DNA of 64,000 bases from Caecitellus pseudoparvulus (Eukaryota > Bigyra: Bicosoecida): assembly GCA_965644315.1 (NCBI GenBank), contig CBFFRQ010000091.1, forward strand, positions 1 to 64,000. The letters run 5' to 3'. The notes below the pieces were generated by a model, which saw nothing but the letters and a program-made list of their open reading frames with translations, was not told the origin of the DNA and ran no database searches. Below, in pieces: positions 50,629-61,288 of this stretch; the first letter of the stretch is position 1, and each line of letters begins with the position of its first letter. A program made the translations under genes and the position numbers.

Positions 50629-52962
50629 ATGCAGGGCAGCGCTGTGGCGCCCCTGCAGGGCGCAGACGGGCAGGGACAAGGTGCGGAAATCGGGAGGCAG
50701 CGCCCCACCCCTGCTGCAGCCCAGCCGAGGCCGGACGGGCCGCTGGACGCAGCGCTGGGATTTGCACAGACTGCATTGGTGTCCCTGGACGACGCCTGCG
50801 CGCAGCACTCGTCCGTGTCGCAGAAAGCTGCCGACTTGCAGCGTGTCTGCCGGGAGGTGGTGGGAGACGGCGCCGCTCTGAGCCGCACATTGGGCGCTGT
50901 GCAGGGCGCCCTGGCGCCGTACGACACCCTGGACCAGGCGGCCCTGGCATTCAAGCTCATGCCAGTGTGTCACCCGCCACCGTGGACGCCGCCCTTCCTC
51001 TGGCGCTGTGACGCCTCAGCCGCCGGCGCCGGTGCCAAGCTGGCTGAAGCGGCGGCAGCGGTGGCCACAGTTTCGCACCACGCCCAGGCAGCGCAGTACG
51101 GCGCCCTGGCCGCCCGCCTGCTGGAGGCAGCTCGCCAGTCCCTGCTGGAGGCGGCAGGCAGCGCCCTGGGACAGGCGTGTGAGGCGGCGGCGGCGGCGGC
51201 GACCCGGACGCCACACCCCACTGCCGCCGCCTGCGCTGAGCGTTTCCAGGAGGCCCTGGCCGCCGCCGGGGCGCAGGGGACCTGGGGCGCCCTGCGCACA
51301 CTGAGTGCCCTGCCGCCCTTCGCCGCTACCTGGGACTCGGCCGTGGCACTGTACACGTCTCGCCGGCTGGGGTGTCTGGAGGCGACCTTGCCTGGGGCTG
51401 TGGCGGTGGAAGTGCCCCCACCGTCGTCTGACGGAGAGGGGGGGGCGAGCACCACCCCTGCAGCTGTCTGTGCCGCCCTGGCCAGCCACGTGCGGCTAGC
51501 AGGTGTCGTGGCTCGGCGGGAGGCAGGGCTGTTCGCGCAGTGTGTGCGGGGGGGGTCGGCAGGGGGGGGGCACCATGCCGCCGAGCAGAGTGAGCTGGAG
51601 GCACTGCTGAGCGAGAGCGCCATGCTAGTGCTGGCGCCTGCCGCGGCGCTGCTGCCGCGCCTGGCCACCCTGCAGGCGCTGGGGGATGCGGCGGGGGCGG
51701 TGGCGGATGAGCTGTCAGCCCTGGCGCCAGAGGGGGACCGCAGTGCGCCTGGCGCCGCCACCGCCGCGTCCCTGGCCGCCTGCGTGGCACAGGGGGCGCA
51801 GGACGTCCTGCTGGGCAGTTTGCAGGACCGGCTGCTGTTCGCAGTGCAGCGGGATGTGACGGATGTGCTGGGGGGGTGGGCGCCGGACACCGCCCCCTCT
51901 GCCCACACCGCCTACCCCGCCCGGCACATCGCCCACCACATCTGCTGCGCGGCGGGGCGGGCCAAGGTGGACCCCCGCCCACTGCTGGCGCGCCACGGCG
52001 TGACGGTGCCCGCCTGGGCGGGGGTGGCATCCTGGGACACCCCCCCTCCCCCCCTCCCTGCCTCCCATGCCTGGTTCCCCCCCCTGGCCGATGCCCTGCT
52101 GGCGCTGTCCAGTTTGTACCGTGCCCTGACGCGCCCCGCCTTCGGGGGCGTGGCGCGGGACATTCTGCAGGCGGCGCTGGCGGCGCTGGAGTCTGCGCGA
52201 TCTCACATCGCACGGCAGGGTGGCCCCCTGCACGGGTGGTTGTTTGCCGTGCGCCAGCTGCTGGTGCTGCGGGAGCAGTTGGCGCCCTTTGATGTGACGC
52301 TGGTGTCCACTGCGCGGCACTTGGACCTGCCGTCGTCCCCCAGCGCCGTATTACGCCACATCCTCCAGGCGCTGCCGGGGCTCCTGCGGTGGGGCGCCGA
52401 CAACCCCCTGCTGGCGCTGCTGGCGGGGCAGGGCTTGCCAGGCATCATCACCACCACCGTGGATGGGCGGGCTGACCTGGAGCGGGCGCTGAAAGGGGCC
52501 TGTGAGCAGTTCATCGCGGCGGCAGCGGGGGAGGTGGGGGGGTGGGTGGTGAAGGGGGCGCCGCCGCCGCCTGGGGATGTGGTCGACGCGCTGGATGCCT
52601 GGGTGACTCAAGTGGCTGCCGATCTGACTCACCTGCGGCGGGTCATGGCCATGTACCTGGGCGCCGCCGTCACCCACCGCATCCTGTTCACGCCAGTGGT
52701 CACGGCCCTGTCCGCCGCTGTGGGGCGCATCCCCAGTCAGCTGACGGGGGATGCACCCCCCACCCTGGCCCCCGCCATGCGCCGTGCCACGACACGCCTG
52801 CAGGGGGCCGCCGCCGCCCACGATGACGCTGCATTTGACCCGGCCCAGTTGGCCTTCTGGGAGGAGGAGGGCGGGGAGGCGGAGGGTTCTACCCCTCCCC
52901 CGCCAGCGCCCCCCACACCAGCCCAGCCGCCGCACACTGCCCATGCCAGTGCTCCAGCCTAG
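50629..52962 (+). CDS. COG3: Conserved oligomeric Golgi complex subunit 3
   Basis: 777 aa from the ATG at 50629. The Sec34/COG3 N-terminal helical region (QKAADLQRVCREVV ... LAPYDTLDQ) lies at about residues 65-110. The best match is about residues 485-570: HAWFPPLADALLALSSLYRA ... PLHGWLFAVRQLLVLREQLAPF, a characteristic COG3 block. COG tethers retrograde vesicles at the Golgi. Many Ala/Gly insertions fit the GC-rich genome. A GCGGAAATC box lies inside the predicted 5' end (50683-50691), so the true start or a short first intron there may differ. Its 3' end overlaps the convergent REV3 frame by 74 bp. Confidence 0.85.
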   Translation: MQGSAVAPLQGADGQGQGAEIGRQRPTPAAAQPRPDGPLDAALGFAQTALVSLDDACAQHSSVSQKAADLQRVCREVVGDGAALSRTLGAVQGALAPYDTLDQAALAFKLMPVCHPPPWTPPFLWRCDASAAGAGAKLAEAAAAVATVSHHAQAAQYGALAARLLEAARQSLLEAAGSALGQACEAAAAAATRTPHPTAAACAERFQEALAAAGAQGTWGALRTLSALPPFAATWDSAVALYTSRRLGCLEATLPGAVAVEVPPPSSDGEGGASTTPAAVCAALASHVRLAGVVARREAGLFAQCVRGGSAGGGHHAAEQSELEALLSESAMLVLAPAAALLPRLATLQALGDAAGAVADELSALAPEGDRSAPGAATAASLAACVAQGAQDVLLGSLQDRLLFAVQRDVTDVLGGWAPDTAPSAHTAYPARHIAHHICCAAGRAKVDPRPLLARHGVTVPAWAGVASWDTPPPPLPASHAWFPPLADALLALSSLYRALTRPAFGGVARDILQAALAALESARSHIARQGGPLHGWLFAVRQLLVLREQLAPFDVTLVSTARHLDLPSSPSAVLRHILQALPGLLRWGADNPLLALLAGQGLPGIITTTVDGRADLERALKGACEQFIAAAAGEVGGWVVKGAPPPPGDVVDALDAWVTQVAADLTHLRRVMAMYLGAAVTHRILFTPVVTALSAAVGRIPSQLTGDAPPTLAPAMRRATTRLQGAAAAHDDAAFDPAQLAFWEEEGGEAEGSTPPPPAPPTPAQPPHTAHASAPA

Positions 52963-55900
52963 CGGCAGCAGCAACGGAAGCCCACAGCAAGGCACAGGCG
53001 TGGGCCGTGCACGCTGCTGCGACGGGGGGGTGGGCGTCTCCGCTGCAGTGTGCACAGGCGGCTGCCAGACGGACGCAGTCCTCCTCCGCTGCCCGCCGTG
53101 CGTTGATGAGGAAGGCTGCTGCGGCGGCGGGGGTGGCGGCACAGGCGGCACACATGACGCCGGCGGCAGGCGCGCCGCAGCCAGCACAGCGGCGGGCAAG
53201 GCAGTATGCGTCCAGGGTGGGCCCATGTGAGTCACCGCCGCCGCCACTGCCACTGCCACCACTGCCGCTGGCAGCAGAGGCCATGGTGCCTGCCACGGCT
53301 GCTGCCAGGATGGGGGGTGGAGGGGGGGGTGCGCCGGGCCACTTGCGGGGGGGGGGCAGGGCGCCTCCCCCACCCCCCCTCCGCAGACGCAGCGGCGGCG
53401 GCTTGCGCATCTCCGCGAACCAGGCCTTCACGTCGGCCCCCGCCATGTTCAGTATGCGGGCCAGGGGCGGGATAATGCACTTGGTGATGTAGTAGTGTGC
53501 GTTCAGGCGCAGGGCCCGGGCGGGATCCAAGAAATCTCCAGGCGACACGACCAGATCCACCAGGCGCGACCCTGGCGCCCCTGCCACCACCAGGAATGCC
53601 ACCCGCTGCCCGTACAGCGGCGCTGCCTGGGGGTCGTGGTACATGGCCCGTGTCGCGACGACGGCGGAGGGGGGCGGCGTGGGGCCCCGGTACGACCCCA
53701 GCCGCACCTCCCGTGCAAAGACCCACTGCTGGGCGTCTGCCGTGCCCGCGAGCAGGCCCCGCCACAGGCCCTGCAGGTGGGCCTTGATGGCGGACAGGTC
53801 CCCCCCCCCGAACAGCAGGCGCAGGGTGGTGGACATGGCCCCCTGCAGGCCCGGGCACGCATCTCGCCGCACCGCCTCCAGACCCTTCACATCCAGCACC
53901 GCCTCCGCCTGCCCCCGTGCCTCCCGTGCATACCCAGCGTACCGCTTCTTGGCCACCAGGGCACAGGACGCGTACACTTTCTCCAGCTTCAACCGCACGG
54001 GGGGCGGGTTGGCGCCCGTCACCGCCGCCGCGATGGCCTCCCCGATGTCCCAGGCCTGGGTGTGGCTGCGCCCCGGCACGGCCACGAACATGCTGTCCGT
54101 GTCGCCGTACACCACCCGTGCCCCCCAGGCCGCCCGCCCCTCCACCAGTCGCATGGCGCGCTGCAGTGTCGTGCGCCCCGTCTGCACGATGGCATCCGCC
54201 AGCTCTGCACAGGGCATGCGCCCAGAGTAACCCGCTGACGTGTACCCGTACGTGACGTTGGCGATCATCTTCAGGGCGAACTGGCGGGCATGGGCGACGC
54301 GGGCGGCGATGGGGTCACCCGCCTGCCCCGGAGTCACCGCCGCCGCCTTGACCATGACGCGTGTGTCCAGGATCTCAGACAGCATGCGGGGCAGGACGCC
54401 CAGGCGGGTGGAGGGCGGCACGAACGCCACGCCGTTGGGGCTCACGAAGGCGCTGGTGCGGTGGGCGGCGGCGGCGCCCAGGGGGGCCGTGTACGGCATG
54501 AACCCCAGCGTCCTCGCGGCGGACCCGGTGGCGTGCCCGGCGCCGCCGCCTCCCAGCCGCAGCTTGCCCAGGCAGGTGCTGAAGCACATGTTGTAGGCGA
54601 TGATTACAGAGGGGTACAGGGAGGCGAAGTCCAGGACGATGACGGGGCAGGTGTACACACGGCTGGCGGGCTCCAGGATGAGGGGGATGAGTTCCATGGC
54701 GGCCTGGCGCGCGACCTGGGATCGCGAGGCCGACGGCGCCACCATGGTCAGCGCGTGTGCCACCCGCAGCATGACTGCCTCCACACGGAACTGACTGCCC
54801 CGCGTCAGGACGGAGTGGAAGTCAATGCCGAACAGACGCGCCATCTCACTGGTGCGCCCGACAATGTCCAGGTGCCGCAGGAGGCCCAGTGTGGCCTCCG
54901 CACACCGCACGCTGTGCCGCAGGGCGCGACAGGTGGCGCCACCCCCGCTGGCCATCCACCCGCTCAGCGTTGCCGGGTGGTACGCTGGCAGGCGGCAACG
55001 CAGCACAGCCTCCGCCACCGTGGGCAGGTCGTACGAGGGCAGCTTCACCTCCCCACGCATGATGCGCCAGACGTTCAGGACGTGGCGCCCCACCAGCCAC
55101 AGCCCGCCGCCCCCGCCGTGCTGGGCACCCCAGGTATCACCCCCTGCTTTGAAGTGCTGTGCGGCGGCGGGGGGGGCAGCTGGGGCACGGGAGAGGGCTG
55201 CCACCAGTGGCACGCCCAACGCAGCGCCCCGCCGCAGGGCGTACCCCAAGCCCCCCTGCTGCGTTTCGTAACTCAGCAGCACATCCACCTCCCACGCCCG
55301 CACCATCCAGGCCAGCGCCGCCAAAGCACAGGCCTCGCTGGGCACAGGCCACCGCCACATGCGTCGGGGGAGGCCACCCTGGGCGGACCCCCCCCCAAAC
55401 GGAGCCGCAGGGGGGGTCAGCGACATGGCTCGGTTGGCGATGCTGGCTGCAGCACGTGCAGCTGTGGTGGCGGCGTGCAAGTGGGCGGCGGCGGCGGGGG
55501 GGGGCAGGGGGCCCTGAGGGGGGGGGGCTTGTGCAGGCGGCGTAGCACTGGACCCGGGGCAGGGGTCCTCTCCTCCCCCCTCCACCACAATGGCCCCCGA
55601 CACCACCCCCCAGCGGTTGCACAGGCGCCCCGCCAGAGCTGCTCGCCCCGCCAGCGCCCCCGGTACCCGCCCGGCAATGTCGTCATCCATCACGCTGAGG
55701 GTGATGGCCAGGATGGGGTCCTGGGCGGGGTCGGGGCGCAGGTGCCCCCGGCACCGCGCCACCACCTCCACGCACATCAGCGTCAGGTGCTGGTTCACAG
55801 AGGTGGCGGCGGGGGTGGAGGAGGGAGTGGGTGCAGCCCTTCCCTGCCGCACGAAGCCCTGCTGAGACACGTGCTCGAAGGACATGTCGCTCGTGGTGGG

Positions 55901-58900
55901 GGTGGTGGTGGAGCGGGTCCCGGCGCCGAGGGTGGCTGGTCGGAGCAATTGCCCCGTATTTGCGTCCCAGCCTTCTGACGGGGCCTGAGCGTGGGGAGCA
56001 GGCGCCGGCGTCAGCCCCCCCAGGTCTATGCGGGAGGGGTGTGGAGGGGGGGTGCTGGGCTGCAGCAGCAGCCGGAGGGGGGGACGCCCCTCCCCTCCCC
56101 GCGGCACCCATGGACGGGGGAGGGTGCGGTGGCCCTGTTTTGGCTCTGCGCCAGGGGCAGGGGGCATTCGCGTCGCGGTCCACACCCCCCCCAGCGACGC
56201 TGGCGCCAGCCACGGCAGCCCCCTGCCCCCCACCCTGTGCCGCCGCCCTGAGAACACCGTCGCGTGGTCCGGAACATCTGCTTCCGCGGCATAGTGAACC
56301 GGGACATCCGCATGTTCCGGCAACCCATGCTCTGCGAGAGACGCCAGCAGGGCGGCAGACGTGGGGGGGGGGCAGCGAGGCGCCACCAGCAGCGAGGGGC
56401 CCCCCTCCATCCCCCCTTCCCCTGGCCCACGACCCCCCCTCCCCACAGGCATAGCAACAGCCTTCGGAGCAGTGTGTTCCAGCTGCACTGCCCAGGTCAC
56501 ACGGCGGGAGTGGCGGGCTGGAGGGGGGTGGGAAGCCGGGGGGCAGGGGGGGTGCCACAGGTACCTCAGGAAGGGCACGCCGTGTTCCGTGTCGGAACAG
56601 ACGCAGGTGGGTGTCGTGTGGTCGACTTCGCTTGCGCCCCCGTCGGCGGGGCCGGCCCAGGGGGGGGGGCAGAGCTGCCAAGGAGGCGGGTGGTGCAGGG
56701 GGGGCAGGGGCTGTGGCATGCCCCCCCTCCCCGCCCCCCACGGGCGAGTCAGCCTCGGGCAGACCACCCTCGGGTGAGGCTTCCTCCGGCGAGGCAGCCT
56801 CTGCCACCTGGCTGTGCACAATGTCTCCCCACTCGTCCCCCAGGCCCCCCCCTGCGGCGGCCTGCTGGAGGGAGGCCTCCAGTTCATCCAGACTGGGAGG
56901 GGGGCTGAGCCCCCCCTCCTCCTCGTCCCCCTCCTCCTCGTCATCCCCTGCCAAAGCCCCCAATAGACCTACGGTGTCATCTGCAGCCAGGGTGTGGTGG
57001 GGACGGGAGGGGGGGGCACCCCCCCCTTCCCTCCCCACTGCCTCGGCAGCCTCAGCATCTGCATCCGCAACCTGGGCCCATACTCGGGCCCATTGGGCGT
57101 GCAGACCACCATCTCCTTCGTGCGTGCCTCCTGGAGTGGGAGGGGGGGTGCTGGAGGGGTGTGCAGGGGGGGGGCCTGCCACCACCGTGTCATCCAGTGG
57201 GTGCGCACCCCCCTTCTGAGTGAGGGAAGGGGGGTCCCCGGCACCGGCCTGGGAGCCAGCGGAGTCCACGACCACTGACCCCCCCTGTACTTGGCTGGGC
57301 GGGGGGGGGGTCGCCTGCACTGTGAGGGAGTACGCTCCCCCCCCCTCATCCCCCCCAACACCCCCCGCCAGCACCCGAGCGGCGTTCGACGTGGGCACAC
57401 CCCCCACGCCACTGGGCAGCCCCACCCGCTGCCACAGCTCTGCCAGACTGGGCACTGCCAGCAGCTGCGCCACATGCTTCTGCAAGGTGGGGTCTGCGGA
57501 CACGGCCCCCTGCAGGTCCAACCCACTCCCCCCCTCCACGCCGCCCGTATCTGGCAACGCTGCAGCCAGCGCACGCGCCGCAGACAGCACCCCCTCCTGC
57601 CGCAGGGCGGGGTTCAAAATGTTCCCTCCGCTCACATCCACCTCCACCTCGCACGTTGAGGTGCGGGTAAATGCATCTGCAGGCCCCAGCCAGTGCCCTG
57701 GCACGCGTGCCCCCCCCCCTCCGATGTGGATGGTGTCCGTCGCAGGGGGGGGTGCGGCGGAGGGGGGCTGCTGGGGCTTGCCAGCCCAGGCTTCTTGGAG
57801 GGCGCCCTCAGCCCCCCTCGCGCCCCCCTCCCTGCCCCCTTGCACCCCCCTCCGCCCCCCAGCCAGAAACTCCCTGCAAATAGGCGAATGCCCTGTGCTG
57901 CGAGGGATGCGGGGGTGGGGGGCGCCTCCGCCCAGGTGGGCACGGACAGGGGCAGGGCGGGGGGAAGGGGATGCGGTGAGGGGTGTGAGGGGGGTGTCTC
58001 TGGCTTGGAGGGGGTGGGAGGGGGGCCTCCGCCTCCCCCGGCGAGGGGGGGGCTGACTGTGTATGGGTGGAATGAGGTGGTGCAGAGCCCACGGTCCACA
58101 CCGCGGAGCGATCCTGAGGGGGGGTGTCCGATGCCGCGGAGGGGGGGTGGGGCGCACCCACCCCCTCACACCGCGGCCCGGCCTTGGCCGGCAACCCCCC
58201 CCGCACCACCGGGCACCGCAGATACAACCAGTCCATCCCGTGCAAATGGTAGTCTTGCATGAACTGCAGGGGGTACGGCACGTGTGCCTCGTACGGCTGC
58301 AGAGGCACGCCCAGCACAGCGCCCCCCCCCACCAACCCTGCGAGAGGCTTCACCCACCGCGGATCACGCACGGCAACCCGCGCGAACAGGTGCGCACTCC
58401 GGCGGTAGCCGTACATGGGCAGGCGTGGCAGGAGGTCCAGGCCCAGGAGGGGAGCGGAGCAGGCCAGGAGGTCAAGGGGGAGGGGTGTGGGGGGGGGCTG
58501 CGCACCCCCCTCCTCGCCACCGCCCGGCACCCACCCTTCGCCAGAGCCAGCCGTGGAGCGTGCTGCCAGACCCCCCATCGTCGTCATGGGCGCCTGCCGT
58601 GCACGCCGCTGTCCTCGTGTCTCCGCCGCTTGCGCCAGTGCGCGGTGCAGGTGGGCCCACACTGCCCGCCCAGCATCCTGCGGGCTAGCACCTTGCCCCA
58701 GCAACGGCTGCAGGTCCACCCAGAAGTATGGGTACACGCCGTGCACGTGCACGGCACACTTCTGCCCGGCGGGAGAGCTGCCGAAGATGCGCAAGACAGG
58801 CAGCGTGGCGCCGCCACTGTCAGGGTACTGAGCTTGGTAGTGGTCCTGAGACGTGGGCGGCGCGTGCAGTGCTCAGCCTGGGCACGCTGGGCAAAGGTGG

Positions 58901-58961
58901 GGGGCAGTACCCTCTGCGCACCCACCAGATTCACGATTTTCACGGCCAGTGCATCTTCCAT
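52889..58961 (-). CDS. REV3L: DNA polymerase zeta catalytic subunit REV3
   Basis: Exon 1 is 58926-58961 (MEDALAVKIVNL); an 80 bp GTGGGT...CAG intron leads to exon 2 from 58845 (LRIFGSSPAGQKC ... HGVYPYFW, PYEAHVPYPLQFMQDYHLHG), the REV3 N-terminal domain. Coding then changes frame in disordered linkers near 57.7-58.2 kb and 56.6-56.9 kb, presumably at introns: the middle frame holds RTSTCEVEVDVSGGNIL, the last holds the exonuclease-like and polymerase domains. Family B motifs are intact: VLDFASLYPSVIIAYN, KMIANVTYGYTSA and VVYGDTDSMFV. The C-terminus has CysA (CAGCGAPAAGVMCAAC) and CysB (CAHC ... C ... C, iron-sulphur type). REV3 performs translesion synthesis. The exact exon map is incomplete. 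Confidence 0.88.
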
Positions 58962-59020
58962 GGCGCCTCATGTGGTCTGCCTGTGGCGCATGCCACGCTG
59001 GCGGCGGTGGCAGGCGTGTC

Positions 59021-59029
59021 GCGGAAATT
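59021..59029 (+). promoter_or_regulatory. GCGGAAATT motif upstream of REV3
   Basis: Exact copy 60 bp before the REV3 start codon. Confidence 0.4.
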
Positions 59030-59155
59030 GAATGCTCCCTCCCGCGCAATGCTTGCAAACACAACACAGCCCCAAGGCCAGCCAAGCACGTGCCCACTGA
59101 AATACGGGCCAATGCACTGCATGCTCCCTTCCTGCTCCACGGTGAATTGCTGCAT

Positions 59156-61198
59156 TTACTTGCCTGGCTGTACTGAGAAGAGGTTCACGGGCGCCGGCGC
59201 GGAGGGGGGGTCTGCACACGCCACCTCCCCTCGAGCCAGCGCCCCCGCCAGCGCCGCGATGCTGAAGGCGCCTGCGCCGTGGTTGGCATGACCACGGCGT
59301 GTGGCCCGGGGCGCTGCTGTGCCCCCCCCCTGCCTGACTGTGCGGGTGGGAGAGGGGCCGGTGGCTGCAGCTGCCAGCGACGCCGCGTGCGCCGAGGCAG
59401 CGGCGGCGGAGGCGGCTTGCGCCAGGGCCTGGTCTTGCTGCAGGGTGGGGTGGGTGATGAAGATGGGGCGGGGCGGCGATCGTGGCTGGGGTGGCGCGAC
59501 CCCAGCGCCCCCCACATCCAGCCCCGCCACCAAGTCCACTGGCGGTGCAGTTGCCGCGTGGTTGCTCGCGACACGCTCCGCAAGCTGGGCCCACGGCACA
59601 CCCGCACCTGCCTGTGCTGCCACAAGGAACAGCAGTTTGGAGGCGGAGTCCGGGAGCAGGCGGCGGCCGTGTACGGGCTGGGGGGGGGACATGCCGTGCA
59701 GGACAGGGGGGGTCGAGGAGGGGGGGGGTGCATCCCCCCCTCCCACCGCCTCCGCCCATGCCTCACGGTGCAGGGCTGTGAAGTGCACCCGGACAAGGGA
59801 GGGGGTGGGGGGGGGCGGCGCCACATGCCCCATCACGGCGCCCTCCCGGGTCACCAGCGCGCCGTCGGGGCGGTGACTCAGTGTGGCCGTGTGGCCACTC
59901 GGAGACGCAGGCGCAGCGGCCCATGGACTGCACTGCGCGTCACGCCACACCAGAGCAAGAGGAGTCACCCCCGGCTCCCGCCCCCCACACGCGTGCAGGA
60001 ACACCAGCCCATCACGTGAAGCTGCCGCTCCGCTGTACGCGTGGCGCAGGCCTGCCGGGTCAGCATGGGCCCACTGCAGGGGGGCCACTGCCAGGGGGGC
60101 GGGTTGGTCCGCAGGGGCCAGGGCGCGGTCTTCGAAACGCACGAAGCGGTGCGGCACGTGCAGGGCGGGGTGGCCGCCGCCCCCCCCCCACTTGGCAGCG
60201 AAGGCCCCTCGCTTGGAGGCACGACTTCGCCGGCGGGCGCCCTGCTGTGCTGCGTTGCGGGCGAGGAGGGGAGTCACGACGTCCTCCCCCCACTTGGCCG
60301 CCAGCCACGCCAGGCGAAACGCAGCAGGGGCCCCCGACAGGTCCATGCCGCCCCACGTGGCGACGTCCCACACGTAATACGTGCGCGATGCGGGGTCGTA
60401 CACGGCGTCCATGGCGCAGCGCCGGTGGGAGGGGGGACCGCCACCCCCCCCTCCCCTTCCCCCCTGCCCCGCCGCCACCCGCCCATCGCTGCGCAGGCCA
60501 GAGTCAACAGTGCAGTCCCCCCCCTCCGCGCCACCCCCCGGCAGGGGGCTGCTGAACTTGTGCATGGTCATGCCGTTCTTGTCGTGGGCGATGGTGCAGT
60601 CCCCCGTCGTCAGCAGCAGGCACGCCTTGCCCGCTGGCCGGGGTGCCACAAACCAACCCTCCTCCTCCTCCTCCTCCTCGCTATCCGGTGCCAGAGCCAG
60701 GGACGCCGCCACGTCGCCCAACGCACTGGCTGCAGCAAGGGAGTCGGGAACAGCACAACCCAGGTCACTGGGCAGGGCCACCATCCACTCGGGCACTTGC
60801 AGGGCTTCCGCAAAGCGCTTGCGTTTCGCGTTGAAACGCGCCTCACGCCGAGCCTTCTTGCTCGCGCCTTCGCCACCGCCAGAGGCATGGTCGGCGCCTG
60901 GTGCTGACGTTGACACATTGCTCCCTGTCTCGGCATCTGCGGGCATGTGTCGGGAGGGCCGTGACCTCGCCCAGGAGGGGCCCTGTCCCTCGCACCACGC
61001 ACCGCCACTGCCACCCCCCTGTCCCCCTCCTGCCCTGCCAGACCTCGCCTGGCGCGCAGCCTGGCGCCGCCGAGCCTGTGCCTTCAGCAGGGCCTTGCGC
61101 CTGCGGTCTGCGTGGCCCGTGGAGGGGCCCCCGAACAGCGCCTTCACACGGCTGGCTGGCGTGGCCCCCGCACTGCTGGAAGGCGCCACGCTGGCCAT
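59156..61198 (-). CDS. SNUPN: Snurportin-1, m3G-cap snRNP import adaptor
   Basis: 680 aa from the Met at 61198 (MASVAPSS), chosen because the importin-beta-binding-like basic segment follows (RVKALFGG ... DRRRKALLKAQARRRQAARQ). The cap-binding domain is in the middle: VPEWMVALPSDLG, then RPAGKACLLLTTGDCT, MHKFSSPLPGG, a linker, then MDAVYDPASRTYYVWDVATW and FRLAWLAAKWGED, the snurportin order. It carries spliceosomal U snRNPs into the nucleus. At nearly twice the human length, the excess is Gly/Pro-rich loops and a long C-terminal extension. REV3 begins 195 bp downstream. An in-frame upstream Met exists but adds only 25 unlikely residues. Confidence 0.85.
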   Translation of the reverse strand: MASVAPSSSAGATPASRVKALFGGPSTGHADRRRKALLKAQARRRQAARQARSGRAGGGQGGGSGGAWCEGQGPSWARSRPSRHMPADAETGSNVSTSAPGADHASGGGEGASKKARREARFNAKRKRFAEALQVPEWMVALPSDLGCAVPDSLAAASALGDVAASLALAPDSEEEEEEEGWFVAPRPAGKACLLLTTGDCTIAHDKNGMTMHKFSSPLPGGGAEGGDCTVDSGLRSDGRVAAGQGGRGGGGGGPPSHRRCAMDAVYDPASRTYYVWDVATWGGMDLSGAPAAFRLAWLAAKWGEDVVTPLLARNAAQQGARRRSRASKRGAFAAKWGGGGGHPALHVPHRFVRFEDRALAPADQPAPLAVAPLQWAHADPAGLRHAYSGAAASRDGLVFLHACGGREPGVTPLALVWRDAQCSPWAAAPASPSGHTATLSHRPDGALVTREGAVMGHVAPPPPTPSLVRVHFTALHREAWAEAVGGGDAPPPSSTPPVLHGMSPPQPVHGRRLLPDSASKLLFLVAAQAGAGVPWAQLAERVASNHAATAPPVDLVAGLDVGGAGVAPPQPRSPPRPIFITHPTLQQDQALAQAASAAAASAHAASLAAAATGPSPTRTVRQGGGTAAPRATRRGHANHGAGAFSIAALAGALARGEVACADPPSAPAPVNLFSVQPGK

Positions 61199-61288
61199 GC
61201 TGCGTTGCAGGGTGGGAGCCAGCCAGCAGGGCGGCAGTGCTGCGTTGACGTACCACTCACCCCACGCGAGCACTGTGCATTGTGGCGA

